Source: a bacterium
GTDB taxonomy: Bacteria > Armatimonadota > Fimbriimonadia > Fimbriimonadales > Fimbriimonadaceae
NCBI GenBank assembly: GCA_027485645.1
Contig: JAIXQR010000002.1
Span: 62,001-126,000, forward strand
Length of the DNA: 64,000 nt
Reading direction: 5' to 3'
The notes below the pieces were generated by a model that saw only the letters and a program-made list of their open reading frames with translations, did not search any database and had not been told where the DNA came from. Each line of letters starts with the position of its first letter. Position 1 is the first letter of the stretch. Shown piece by piece: positions 39,322-47,975 of the stretch. Position numbers and translations under genes: made by a program.

Positions 39322-39906
39322 ATGCAATCCAGAATCTTAGGTTGGTTGCTGCCAGTCATCTGCATCGTCGCCGCGACCGTTGCTCTGATCATTCAATTTG
39401 GTCGGGTTATTGGCGCGCAGCTGAACTTTGCCAAGGCAGATGAAGAGGTTAAGAAGGCCATCGCGCTTAACAGCAAATCGAAGGACATCACGCAATACCA
39501 GCGCCGGATTGGACCGATGGATGGCCCGACGGAAGAGACTCGATTTGTTTCAGATTTGAACACGATCGCAAAGATTCACAACGTGACTTTGCTCAAGTTG
39601 AGTTCACGAGCTCAGGCATTTGGGGCGGGAGTCCTGGATAGTCGAGGGTACCGGTATACGCTGGACGATGATAAGACTTTGACCGGCGTGAAGAAGATTT
39701 ATGCGGAACTTAGCGTTGGCGGAAGCTATGCTAATATTCGCGCGTTTTTGCGAGACTTTGAAAATTCGCAAAGAATGTACACAATAAGTAATGTCAAGTG
39801 GAGCCGAACGGATTCGGCTACTGAGCTTGGCGTAGTTCTGGCGCGATACGTTCTGATGAACGTGCCGCTTGCAGAAGAGTCAGCGGAACAAACCAAGGAA
39901 GGGTAA
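39322..39906 (+). CDS. pilO: PilO-like alignment subcomplex protein
   Basis: A 194-aa inner-membrane protein with one N-terminal helix (about 5-26, GWLLPVICIVAATVALII), a coiled coil, and a small alpha/beta domain including VGGSYANIRAFLRDFENSQRMYTISNVKW, which is the PilO/GspM-type ferredoxin-like fold. It pairs with PilN in the periplasm. AGGAGG 6 nt before ATG and a 1-nt gap after pilM-N show tight coupling. Sequence similarity to PilO is structural rather than by motif, so the assignment rests on order and topology. Confidence 0.85.
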   Translation: MQSRILGWLLPVICIVAATVALIIQFGRVIGAQLNFAKADEEVKKAIALNSKSKDITQYQRRIGPMDGPTEETRFVSDLNTIAKIHNVTLLKLSSRAQAFGAGVLDSRGYRYTLDDDKTLTGVKKIYAELSVGGSYANIRAFLRDFENSQRMYTISNVKWSRTDSATELGVVLARYVLMNVPLAEESAEQTKEG

Positions 39907-39908
39907 TC

Positions 39909-41762
39909 ATGAGTCACAGTGCAATTGCGTTAGGAATCTCTCTGCTGGGAGGAACCCCGGTTCCATCTCCAGCGGCCGTCGAACCACAAGTTGCAGACGT
40001 TACGTCTGCAGCGGCGTCGAATAGAACCGGCGCAGTGTCCGGCGTAGGTCAACTGCCTGTCCGACTTTCGTTCACGGATACGACCGTTCCGTCCGTCTTC
40101 CGCGCATTGGCGGCCAGACTTGGCGTGAACATCGTTTACGCGGGCAAAGATCGAACTCCGATTACGCTAACAATCATCGCTAACTCTGCTGACGAAGCTG
40201 TCCGCGCTGCCGTTTCTGCTGCTGGTCTCACCTTCCGCCGCACGCAGAACACGTTCGTGGTCGCTGGACTCGACGAGATGAAGCGCGCCCTCGAGCCATT
40301 TTCCTTCCGGGCTCGATTCCAGGTCGATCCGGCCAAGGCTACCGAAATTTCCAAAGCGCTTGAAACCGCATTTCCGCAGGCAAGCGTAACCGCGATCGGT
40401 GACAAGATCGTCTTCTACGGAATTCAGGAAGACCTGAAGGAAGCGAAGCAGTACATCGACGACTTCTCGGGAGAGACACAAACGACCGCCGCTCGAGCCG
40501 TTGAGGTTTATTCGGTCCGAGGTGACGTGAGCCGAATCGTCGCTCAGATGGGAACGCTGTTCCCAGATGTCATCGTGACGGCGAATGGATCGATCGTGAC
40601 GCTCACGGGGACCACGGAACGAGTAACTGCGGCAAAGGCGGCCATCGAAAAGCTGGATAAGGCGGTTGACCCGATGGATTCGGGCATCGTTACCGAGGTT
40701 TACGAGTCGAAGTACATCACGAGTGGTCCCCTCCAGCGATTCCTGAAGGAGTCCATGAAGGACGTCGACGTCTTCGTGGCGCCGCGAGCCTACTCGCCAG
40801 AGCGCGGACTCTTCTCGCCAATCAGCTCGCGAATCTCGCAGCAAGATCAAGGCGGCGGTGGCGGAGGACAGCAGCAGCAACAGGCTGCTCCGGCTTTGGG
40901 CGGTCAGCAAGCCGGTGGTCAGGATCTTGAGCAGCTACAGCGCGCTTCGACCGAACAGGGACGTCGGCTCGTCGTCCGTGGTCCGAAAGCCCGCGTGATG
41001 GAAGCGATTCGATTGCTGGAAGCCATCGACGTTCGCCCGCCACAGGTCACGGTAGACGTGAACGTGGTCGAGACCACGCCAAACTTCAGCTCGAATCTCG
41101 GCAATACGTTTAACTGGCAGCCGCTTCAGTTCTTGGAAGTGCCAAACGGCACCGTTGCAGACCTTACGACTTTCAACAACCTGAACACCACTAAACCCGC
41201 AGGTCTTGGCCAGATTTCGCGAATGCCTGGCTCGCTCACTGCGACCCTTTCGGCACAGATCACCCAAGGAAACGCGAAGATCCTCGCGAACCCACGAGTT
41301 CAGGTGATGGACAACGACAGCGCAAGCGTCTTCATCGGCGACACGCTACGAGTTCGAATCGCGACGGCGGGCGCGTTGGGTGCGCAGACGATTGAAGTTC
41401 TTGAGTTCCCGGTAGGCATCATCTTGCTGCTGAGACCAAGAATCAATCCAGACGGCACGATCACGATGCACGTTAATCCGGCGGTCAGCACGATTCGAAG
41501 CATCGACTCCAACGGTCTGCCTCAGACCAGCACGCGAGAAGCGGAGACCACCGTGGTTGTGAACGATGGCGAAACCGTGGTGCTCGGTGGCTTGATCCGA
41601 GACGAGCAGTCGGAGACCCTGACGAAGTTCCCCATCCTGGGCGATCTGCCTTTGATCGGAGAATTGTTCAAAAACCGTACGAAATCCAAGCGAAGGACCG
41701 ATATTGTAGTAACGATTACGCCTCGCATCATGAATGATGCGAAGCCCGGGACTCCAAGATGA
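39909..41762 (+). CDS. pilQ: Type IV pilus secretin
   Basis: The outer-membrane pore for the pilus, 617 aa. N-terminal secretin/TonB-like short domain (LSFTDTTVPSVFRALAARLG), then two N-domains with the VYSVRGDVSRIVAQM and VYESKYITSG patterns. A glycine/glutamine-rich linker lies at about 315-340, then the secretin core with VDVNVVETTPNFSSNLGN, ILANPRVQVMDN and a C-terminal VVVNDGETVVLGGLIRDEQ and IPILGDLP-like FPILGDLPLIGELF. A conventional N-terminal signal is weak (ALGISLLGG). Its presence shows a diderm envelope. It overlaps the next gene by 4 nt. Confidence 0.92.
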   Translation: MSHSAIALGISLLGGTPVPSPAAVEPQVADVTSAAASNRTGAVSGVGQLPVRLSFTDTTVPSVFRALAARLGVNIVYAGKDRTPITLTIIANSADEAVRAAVSAAGLTFRRTQNTFVVAGLDEMKRALEPFSFRARFQVDPAKATEISKALETAFPQASVTAIGDKIVFYGIQEDLKEAKQYIDDFSGETQTTAARAVEVYSVRGDVSRIVAQMGTLFPDVIVTANGSIVTLTGTTERVTAAKAAIEKLDKAVDPMDSGIVTEVYESKYITSGPLQRFLKESMKDVDVFVAPRAYSPERGLFSPISSRISQQDQGGGGGGQQQQQAAPALGGQQAGGQDLEQLQRASTEQGRRLVVRGPKARVMEAIRLLEAIDVRPPQVTVDVNVVETTPNFSSNLGNTFNWQPLQFLEVPNGTVADLTTFNNLNTTKPAGLGQISRMPGSLTATLSAQITQGNAKILANPRVQVMDNDSASVFIGDTLRVRIATAGALGAQTIEVLEFPVGIILLLRPRINPDGTITMHVNPAVSTIRSIDSNGLPQTSTREAETTVVVNDGETVVLGGLIRDEQSETLTKFPILGDLPLIGELFKNRTKSKRRTDIVVTITPRIMNDAKPGTPR

Positions 41763-42385
41763 AGCCTGCAGCAAAAGAAGATCAGAAGAAAATGTACGCC
41801 CTGGTGGGCGGTGTAGTCATTGTCTTTGGATTCGTAGGATTCCAACTTCTGTCTTCAATGGGCATTCTGGGAGGGGCTCCGGCCCCGGCTCAAGAGGCTG
41901 CGCCGATCGTGATGTCATCGGGCTTGGACACTCCTAGCCCAACCACGGGAACGGCAGGTTTGGTTGCTACCGGTTTAACTCCGGGTGGAAAAGTGGCGCT
42001 CATGGACCCGCCGGCTGTTGCGCCAGCCACCCCCTTCCGACAAATCGCTAAGAAGGTCGTTAAGCAAGCGCCCGAGCCGATTGAGCCCGTTGAGCCTTTG
42101 CCAGAAGTAACTCGAATGCCAGCCCAGGGGCCGATCACGCCTTTACCAGTGACCGCTCCCGGGCAAAACGGTGAGCCAATCGCCGAAGGGCCCAAGGTTG
42201 ACCCGCCGAAGTTGATCGGCTTGATCGATGGCTACCACCCGATCGCGATTGTTCTACTCAACGGCACGGAATGGATTGGTCGCAAGGGAAGCAAGGGCCC
42301 CCTTGGTTGGGAAATCGAAGCTGTAAACGAGCGAAGCGTGGTCTTACGACGCGGCGAAACGAAGCTGACTCTCAAAGAGTCTTAA
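41759..42385 (+). CDS. PilP/GspC-like inner-membrane adaptor
   Basis: A 208-aa protein with an N-terminal membrane helix (about 14-33), a proline-rich linker (about 40-145), and a small beta domain from PPKLIGLIDGYHPIAIVLLNGTEWI to RSVVLRRGETKLTL. This is the topology of PilP or the homology region of GspC, which link the inner-membrane complex to the secretin. No lipobox is present, unlike PilP, so the anchor is a helix. ATGA overlap with pilQ makes it part of the operon. Its identity comes from order and topology. Confidence 0.75.
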   Translation: MKPAAKEDQKKMYALVGGVVIVFGFVGFQLLSSMGILGGAPAPAQEAAPIVMSSGLDTPSPTTGTAGLVATGLTPGGKVALMDPPAVAPATPFRQIAKKVVKQAPEPIEPVEPLPEVTRMPAQGPITPLPVTAPGQNGEPIAEGPKVDPPKLIGLIDGYHPIAIVLLNGTEWIGRKGSKGPLGWEIEAVNERSVVLRRGETKLTLKES

Positions 42386-43593
42386 GCAATTCGTTCAATC
42401 TGAAACACGCTGACGTCAAAGACGTTTTCGTTCATCTTGATCGCGAGCAGACCTTCTGGGCGTGGCTCGCGATCAACCGAAATCTGAGCGATTGCCGAGC
42501 GAGCGCCGCCCAAGACGATGTTCTCCATCTCCTGAACATTGAGCCCCTCGTCCTTCAAAACCGAGAGCACGTGGGCAAGAACGCCGACCCGGTCTAGGTG
42601 TCGAACCACGACGACGTGAGTTGCGACTTCGGCACGCTTCACGTTGACCACGTTTGGAACGCCGCCCTTACTACGGTACTCGCGCACGATCTGAACGACT
42701 TCATGGGCAATCGCCTCCTGGGCTTGCTCCGTACTGGCTCCAATATGGTGGGTGCAGTAGACGCCCGGCAAGTTTTGCAGCGCACCCGAATAGCTGCCCG
42801 TTCCCCCGCTCGGCTCACCTTCAAACACATCAAGCCCGGCGCGGACGCCTCGCTCGGTAACCGCTTTGAGAAGAGCGTCTTGGACGACGACTTCGGCACG
42901 GCTGGTGTTGATGAAGATCGCGCCTCGGCGAAGTTTGTCGAAGAATGCGTGGTCCAGCGAGCCCCGCGTTTCTGGCGTAAGGGCAACGTGAACAGAAATG
43001 ACGTCGGCCATGAGCGCGACCTCGGTCGCGTTGCTGGCTCGACCAATTTGGAGTCCGGCGGCAAGATCAGGAGTCATCCAGCGGCTGTAAGCCACGACGT
43101 TCATTCCGAATGCCTTAGCCCGAACCACCATTTCCTGGGCGATTTTTCCAATGCCGATCACGCCGAAGGTTCGGCCATGAAGTCCACGAGCTTTGGAGTA
43201 TTCGGTCTTGTTCCAAACGCCTTGATTCAGGTCAGAAACGTTCTCCGGAATTCGGCGGTCGCAGGCTAAGATCAGTCCCCAAGCAAGTTCAGCGACGGCT
43301 TGAGAGTTCTTTCCGGGACAGTTCGTAACCAGGATGCCAAGTTCGCTTGCGGCATCGATATCGATGGTGTTGTAACCGGCTCCGGCTCGGATCACGAGCC
43401 CAAGCTTGGTGTTTCGCATCGCTTCGCCCGGAACCTCCGTGCTGCGAACGACCAAAACTGCCGCCTCGCTCTCTCGCAGACGATCGGCAAGGGCCGCTCC
43501 AGCGAGCGAAGGTTCGTAGATGACCTCCACGCCGAGACGGCGCAAACCGTCTAGCCCGATTTCTTCGAACCGATCCGCAACAAGAACCTTCAC
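42382..43593 (-). CDS. serA: D-3-phosphoglycerate dehydrogenase-like enzyme with ACT domain
   Basis: A 403-aa D-2-hydroxyacid dehydrogenase. Features: AGAGYNTIDIDAASELGILV, the NAD loop GVIGIGKIAQ, the catalytic set (arginine in INTSRAEVV, glutamate in VFEGEP, histidine in CTHHIGAST), and a C-terminal ACT domain (about 330-403). It lacks the intervening domain of long SerA. 3-phosphoglycerate dehydrogenase for serine synthesis is most likely; other hydroxyacids cannot be excluded. It converges with the pilus operon with a 4-nt overlap. Confidence 0.85.
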   Translation of the reverse strand: MKVLVADRFEEIGLDGLRRLGVEVIYEPSLAGAALADRLRESEAAVLVVRSTEVPGEAMRNTKLGLVIRAGAGYNTIDIDAASELGILVTNCPGKNSQAVAELAWGLILACDRRIPENVSDLNQGVWNKTEYSKARGLHGRTFGVIGIGKIAQEMVVRAKAFGMNVVAYSRWMTPDLAAGLQIGRASNATEVALMADVISVHVALTPETRGSLDHAFFDKLRRGAIFINTSRAEVVVQDALLKAVTERGVRAGLDVFEGEPSGGTGSYSGALQNLPGVYCTHHIGASTEQAQEAIAHEVVQIVREYRSKGGVPNVVNVKRAEVATHVVVVRHLDRVGVLAHVLSVLKDEGLNVQEMENIVLGGARSAIAQISVDREPRPEGLLAIKMNENVFDVSVFQIERIA

Positions 43594-43652
43594 GCCTTAA
43601 GATTAGCAGTTAAGGGGGTACGAGATTGAACGCGGTACACTCTTCTTCCCAA

Positions 43653-43737
43653 GCCGGGGTGGCGGAATGGTAGACGCGGCGGTCTCAAAAACCGTTGACC
43701 ACAAATCGTGCGGGTTCGAGTCCCGCCCCCGGCACCA
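43653..43737 (+). tRNA. tRNA-Leu (anticodon CAA)
   Basis: The acceptor stem GCCGGGG pairs with CCCCGGC, followed by discriminator A and encoded CCA (43735-43737). The anticodon loop CTCAAAA gives CAA. A long class II variable arm (around TGACCACAAATCGTG) and TTCGAGTC in the T arm are as expected for leucine tRNA. TACACT at 43636 is a plausible -10. Confidence 0.95.
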
Positions 43738-43743
43738 CTCTTC

Positions 43744-44376
43744 CTATTTCGCCAAGACGCCCTTGGCAGATCCCCACGGCAGAACGATTGCTTTCCCGTA
43801 TCCGCCGACCACTGCGGGATGCTTCTCCGCGAGTGCCGCGACCTTCGCCTTGTCGTTTCCAGGAACGATAAACGCGTCGATGTATTTGAAATCTCCGGCA
43901 ATCGGGCCCGAAACAAGCGTTGTGCCGACCCCCTTCATGTAAAGCGAGCGCTGGGAAGAGAAGCTCTTCGGCGTGAAGTTCACGCGCTCAATGAGCACCA
44001 TCGTGTTTGTCACAAGCTCCATCGGCTCTGCGGGCTTGCCGTACTTGACTGGATCGATCGCCCAAGGATAGACCTCGGCGGCGAGTCGGCCCGCCATCAC
44101 GGCCGGGTCTGCCATCGGAGCCATCTTGGCTAGCTCCATGTTTTTGGCTTCGATCAGCACGATGCCGCGGATGCGCTGGTCTTCCATAAACGGTCCCGCG
44201 ACTTTGGCCGTGCCGGCATTGTAAAGCTTGGTGAGGTGGGCCATGTGCCCGTCCTGAATCTCCTTTGACCGCTCAGCGGAGTACGTCGGTGCGTTGTCGG
44301 GTCGGACCAACAGGATGAGGAACGTTGATTTTTCTTGCGTCATGCTGAGCGCCGCCACGAGAACTGGAAGAAACAT
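43744..44376 (-). CDS. Secreted protein with two YCII-like domains
   Basis: A 210-aa protein. After a short hydrophobic N-terminus (MFLPVLVAALS) comes a YCII-like domain with the family pattern FLILLVRPDNAP...HMAHLTKLYNAGTAKVAGPF, then a second, weaker copy from VLIERVNFTPKS. YCII proteins have a ferredoxin-like fold and unknown or minor enzyme roles. The possible signal peptide suggests export, which is unusual for YCII. Its stop is 7 nt from the tRNA end on the other strand. Confidence 0.65.
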   Translation of the reverse strand: MFLPVLVAALSMTQEKSTFLILLVRPDNAPTYSAERSKEIQDGHMAHLTKLYNAGTAKVAGPFMEDQRIRGIVLIEAKNMELAKMAPMADPAVMAGRLAAEVYPWAIDPVKYGKPAEPMELVTNTMVLIERVNFTPKSFSSQRSLYMKGVGTTLVSGPIAGDFKYIDAFIVPGNDKAKVAALAEKHPAVVGGYGKAIVLPWGSAKGVLAK

Positions 44377-44431
44377 ATCACCAGTGTGCGACTTTTTCTG
44401 GCAAAGCGCAAATTCCTTAGGTCGTTGGATT

Positions 44432-44449
44432 TTGAGAAACGTTTCTCAA
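44432..44449. promoter_or_regulatory. Perfect 18-bp palindrome, LacI-family-like operator
   Basis: TTGAGAAACGTTTCTCAA, with a central CG and 9-bp arms as in LacI/GalR/CcpA-type operators, 14 nt before ATG 44464. Likely the repressor site for the glycosidase gene. The regulator gene is not in the window. Confidence 0.7.
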
Positions 44450-44463
44450 CGTAGAATGTATCC

Positions 44464-45717
44464 ATGTTAACGTCGTTGTTAGCCCTTACGATCTTGGGTG
44501 CGCCGGTAATGCAAGGAAGCAAAGTTGAACTCCGCACGACCGCAAACGGAACCGTTCTGTACCGGAATGGGCAACCGTATTGGATCAAGGGTGCAGGCTG
44601 CAGCTCATCCGACGACCTGAATCTCAAACGGCTCGCCGACGCGGGCGGGAACTCGATTCGGACCTGGGGCACCGGCGACGACACACCTGGGCTGCTCGAC
44701 CGAGCGCATAAAAATGGGCTCAGCGTCACCGTGGGCTACTGGCTCGGTCACGTTGCTCACGGGTTCAAGTGGAACGATCAGAAGCAGCTAGACGACCAGT
44801 TCGAAAAGGTCCGGGAGATGGTGCGGAAATACAAGAACCATCCTGCCGTTCTGATGTGGGCGCTTGGAAACGAGATGGAGACCGGGGGCAACGATAATCC
44901 GGTGCTTTGGAAGGAGATCGGTCGCCTCGCGAAGATGGTGAAAGAGGAAGACCCCAACCATCCGATCACAACCGTTGTGGCAGAAGTGAGTGCGGAGAAG
45001 GCGAAAATGATCGCCGAGTATGCGCCGGACGTACAGTTGCTCGGAGTGAATTCGTACGGTGGACTGCCGACGCTCCCTAAGCGATTGAAGGAGTTCGGCT
45101 GGAAGAAGCCGTTCATGGTCACCGAGTTTGGTCCGATGGGGCAGTGGGAAGTCGCGAAGACGGACTGGAACGTCGCCCTGGAGCCGACAAGCACCCAGAA
45201 AGCCGATCTGTATAAGAAAAACTACGAAGAGCGGATCAAATCGAACGCCGGCTGGTGCTTGGGTTCCTATGCATTCATTTGGGGATTCAAGCAAGAAGAA
45301 ACCGCAACTTGGTTTGGAATGCAGTTGCCGACGGGCGAGTCGCTTCAGTCCGCGGAGGAAATGCAGAAGCAGTGGAGCGGAAAGGCGCCGAAGAACCTCG
45401 CGCCGAGGATTGAAACGCCTGCCTTGCTGCCCGCGATGAAAGCGAAGATTGGCGACAAGCTGACCTTCAGCGTTCCGGCGATGGACCTTGACGGCGACAC
45501 GTTGGAGTACGAGTTCATCGTGATGTTGGAATCCAAGGACAAGAAGCCGGGTGGCTACCCACAGGCTGCGCCGCCAACGATTTCAACCGTCAAGCAGAAG
45601 GCCAGTAAGTACATCTTCACCGTTCCGCCGTATGTCGGTGAGTACCGGGTCTATGCGTTTGTGCGGGACGGAAAAGGGAACGCGGCGACGGCAAACTTGC
45701 CGTTCCTCGTTCACTGA
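44464..45717 (+). CDS. Exported glycoside hydrolase-like protein (GH2/GH5 TIM barrel)
   Basis: A 417-aa protein with a signal peptide (MLTSLLALTILGAPVMQG). A TIM barrel follows with the LYRNGQPYWIKGAG lead-in, an acid/base glutamate in WALGNEMETGG and a nucleophile candidate in MVTEFGPMG, which fits GH2/GH5 clan A retaining enzymes. The last about 90 residues form an immunoglobulin-like domain (LTFSVPAMDLDGDTLEYEF). Substrate unknown. It is expressed as a single gene, and the palindrome just upstream suggests sugar-responsive repression. Confidence 0.82.
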   Translation: MLTSLLALTILGAPVMQGSKVELRTTANGTVLYRNGQPYWIKGAGCSSSDDLNLKRLADAGGNSIRTWGTGDDTPGLLDRAHKNGLSVTVGYWLGHVAHGFKWNDQKQLDDQFEKVREMVRKYKNHPAVLMWALGNEMETGGNDNPVLWKEIGRLAKMVKEEDPNHPITTVVAEVSAEKAKMIAEYAPDVQLLGVNSYGGLPTLPKRLKEFGWKKPFMVTEFGPMGQWEVAKTDWNVALEPTSTQKADLYKKNYEERIKSNAGWCLGSYAFIWGFKQEETATWFGMQLPTGESLQSAEEMQKQWSGKAPKNLAPRIETPALLPAMKAKIGDKLTFSVPAMDLDGDTLEYEFIVMLESKDKKPGGYPQAAPPTISTVKQKASKYIFTVPPYVGEYRVYAFVRDGKGNAATANLPFLVH

Positions 45718-45721
45718 CTTT

Positions 45722-46300
45722 TCAGTTTTCAGCTTCTGATGGAGCATCCGGGTTGCCGCCAAGGCCCCGGATGCCATCAACCAAAGCTTCACCCGCATTC
45801 GTAAAGTGGTTTTGAACCTCGCCCGGCTGCGGGCTCGTTTCGTCGGGGAGAAGGCTTCGCAATTCGTTGATCACGCCGTCCGCGTCTCCAAGGTCGAGTT
45901 GCGCTTCTTCGAAGGCCCGAATTCCTGCTAGCCGATGTTCATCCTGCACGGCGAACTCCTTTTCGATCTCTGACTTCTCTGGCACGACGGTGAAGTCGCC
46001 AAGGGTTCGGGCGACGCTGTCGATGATGTCCAAGAGGTCGATCACCGCTTCCTGAATATCCTTCTTTGGGTTTGCTTTGAGAGCCTGGAGGATGTCCCGC
46101 GCCTGTTCTAGCTCGGTGATCGTGATGTCAGCTTGCACGGAGCCCACGCGCAGTTGCTCATAGAGCTTTTGCGGCGGTTCGACCGTCGGCTCGGTACTGA
46201 CCTTCTTTGGCTCAGGTTTTGGCTGGCAACTGGATGTGCCTAGCCCGAGCGTTGCAGCGACGAGCAGAAGGGCAATCGGAGTGGCAAAGCGCAGTCGCAT
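45722..46300 (-). CDS. Putative lipoprotein with helical domain
   Basis: A 192-aa protein with a lipobox (LGTSSC) after a hydrophobic signal, a proline/lysine/glutamate-rich linker, and a mainly helical domain (ELEQARDILQALKANPKK..., VIDLLDIIDSVARTL). No family recognised. ATG 46300 chosen; the GTG one codon earlier is possible. It converges with the glycosidase gene. Confidence 0.65.
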   Translation of the reverse strand: MRLRFATPIALLLVAATLGLGTSSCQPKPEPKKVSTEPTVEPPQKLYEQLRVGSVQADITITELEQARDILQALKANPKKDIQEAVIDLLDIIDSVARTLGDFTVVPEKSEIEKEFAVQDEHRLAGIRAFEEAQLDLGDADGVINELRSLLPDETSPQPGEVQNHFTNAGEALVDGIRGLGGNPDAPSEAEN

Positions 46301-46333
46301 CACGTTAGGCTACCAAAGCGTATAACTGTAAAC

Positions 46334-47203
46334 ATGCTTGCTGCCCTTTTTGTTCTTGCCCAGGCGGAAACACCTTACGTTTTGAACATCGGTCGCCCGG
46401 GACAAATGAAGTTTGCGCCGGGAGCAATTTACAGCACCGAGACCGGGCAGGAGGCGACGGTTTCCGAGATTGCGGCCGAGGCGGCGAAGCGCGGATTCCT
46501 CTACTTAGGCGAGCAGCACGCGACGGCACCGCATCAGCAGCTTCAAGCTGATCTCGTCAAGGCACTCGTCGACGCGAAGCAGCCCACCATGGTCGGCGTC
46601 GAAATGCTCACGCGACCTACCCAGCCCGGACTTACCGATTTCATCGCCGGGAAAGGGGACGAAGCGAGCTTTCTAACTGCCGTCGATTGGAAGACCACCT
46701 GGGGATTTGACTACAAGTTTTATCGCCCGCTGTTCCAAACCTGCCGAGACAACCGCGTTCCAATGGTCGCGCTCAACGTTCCGCGCACCTGGGTTCGTGC
46801 GGTTGGCCGTCTGGGCTATGCCGGCCTCGCGCCCACCGAAAGGAAAGATCTTCCTACCGAGCTGTACCTTGGGAACAAGCAACACCGGCAAGTTTTTGAC
46901 GCCCTCATGGGCGGTCACACCATGCCGAACGGCAATGAGAACGTCTATGCCGCGCAAGTTTTGTGGGACGAGGGAATGGCGGACACTGCGCTCAAAGCGC
47001 TTCAGGGACAGGTTCCGACCACTACAACGGTAATCGTCGCCGGGGCCGGGCACATCATGTACGGCCAGGGGATTAACTACCGAATCACTCGGCGAACCGG
47101 CAAGCGCGGAGTCAACGTGGTGATGATTAGCTCGGATAAACCGGTCACCTGCGCACGCGGGATTGCGGACTATGTGTACGTCAGCGAGCAGCCTGGGCAA
47201 TAG
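46334..47203 (+). CDS. ChaN-like protein (DUF399 family)
   Basis: A 289-aa protein of the ChaN/heme-binding uptake family. Recognisable features are LYLGEQHATAPHQQLQADLVKAL (the G-E-x-H motif), VGVEMLTRPTQPGLTDF and a late IVAGAGHIMYGQGI with a conserved histidine. Campylobacter ChaN binds heme and is a lipoprotein; this one has a short hydrophobic N-terminus (MLAALFVLAQA) and no lipobox. A role in iron or heme handling is possible but not shown. Confidence 0.8.
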   Translation: MLAALFVLAQAETPYVLNIGRPGQMKFAPGAIYSTETGQEATVSEIAAEAAKRGFLYLGEQHATAPHQQLQADLVKALVDAKQPTMVGVEMLTRPTQPGLTDFIAGKGDEASFLTAVDWKTTWGFDYKFYRPLFQTCRDNRVPMVALNVPRTWVRAVGRLGYAGLAPTERKDLPTELYLGNKQHRQVFDALMGGHTMPNGNENVYAAQVLWDEGMADTALKALQGQVPTTTTVIVAGAGHIMYGQGINYRITRRTGKRGVNVVMISSDKPVTCARGIADYVYVSEQPGQ

Positions 47204-47206
47204 AAC

Positions 47207-47235
47207 TTGCCTTTCAGAGTGAGTTGTGTCATACT
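47207..47235 (+). promoter_or_regulatory. Sigma-70-like promoter for rpsU
   Basis: TTGCCT (47207-47212), 17-nt spacer, CATACT (47230-47235), followed by GGAGG at 47247. Confidence 0.6.
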
Positions 47236-47264
47236 CTTTGGGTCCCGGAGGCAGTTAAAAACCG

Positions 47265-47435
47265 TTGGTATTTGTAAACGTACAACCGAATGAGTCCATT
47301 GACTCCGCTCTCAAGCGCTTCAACATGAAGCTCCAGCAGAGCGGCGTTCTGCGAACGCTCAAAGAGCACGCACACTACGAGAAGCCAAGTGAAAAGCGAC
47401 GACGACAAGCTCGACGTCAGCGATCACGTCAGTAA
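47265..47435 (+). CDS. rpsU: Small ribosomal subunit protein bS21
   Basis: A 56-aa basic protein with the S21 pattern: VNVQPNESIDSALKRFNMKL then SGVLRTLKEHAHYEKPSEKR and an RRRQARRQ tail. bS21 sits at the platform of the 30S subunit near the anti-Shine-Dalgarno sequence. The start is TTG at 47265, the only possible one after an in-frame TAA at 47256. GGAGG is 13 nt upstream, a long spacing. It has its own promoter and precedes ybeY. Confidence 0.93.
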   Translation: MVFVNVQPNESIDSALKRFNMKLQQSGVLRTLKEHAHYEKPSEKRRRQARRQRSRQ

Positions 47436-47495
47436 TTGAGTCCTGCGGCAAGAAAGTAGCCTCGCCTTGGGCGGGAGGACGCGCTTGCCACAAAT

Positions 47496-47975
47496 ATGGA
47501 ACCCCCCAGTTACCGCAACGTAGTCATCCTGAATTCTTCTGGCGAGAATATTGATTCTCGCCTTTTAGAACGTGCCGTGCATGAAACGCTCTCGCGGCAC
47601 GAAGCGGCATCTGGCGATGTTTCTATTCTTCTAACCTCAGACGATGAGGTGCGCGATCTCAACGCGCGTTTCCGTGGCATCGACGAAGCCACCGATGTTC
47701 TCACTTTTCCATCGGGCACCGACCTGTTTGGGTCGCTCGGAGAAATCGCGATTGCCACGAGCTACGCGGCCCGGCAAGCGGCCTTGCGCAACTGGTCAGC
47801 CCAGGAAGAAATTGCCCACCTCGTGATTCACGGCAGTTTGCACCTGGCCGGTCTTGATGACATCGAGGATGATCAGCGAGCAGCAATGCTGCGGGAACAG
47901 AATCTCATCGCAGGGAAGTTAGGCCTCCCTCAAGACCCTGAATGGAGTTCGCTCCTGCACGAGGTGCATTCGTGA
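47496..47975 (+). CDS. ybeY: Endoribonuclease YbeY (rRNA maturation factor)
   Basis: A 159-aa member of the UPF0054 family, a single-strand RNase needed for rRNA processing and ribosome quality control. Features include DVSILLTSDDEVRDLNARFRGID, TDVLTFPSG and the metal-binding motif. The motif reads HGSLHLAGLDD, so the third histidine of H-x3-H-x5-H is aspartate. Aspartate can bind zinc, so activity may be retained. Genomic context (rpsU upstream, dgkA and the CNNM/CBS gene downstream) is the usual one for ybeY. Confidence 0.93.
   Translation: MEPPSYRNVVILNSSGENIDSRLLERAVHETLSRHEAASGDVSILLTSDDEVRDLNARFRGIDEATDVLTFPSGTDLFGSLGEIAIATSYAARQAALRNWSAQEEIAHLVIHGSLHLAGLDDIEDDQRAAMLREQNLIAGKLGLPQDPEWSSLLHEVHS

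Noticed and set aside
47942-47971. ATG start for the DgkA-PAP2 gene at 47942
   Set aside because: It would lie in ybeY coding sequence without conservation; GTG 47972 has GAGG upstream and the usual GTGA overlap.
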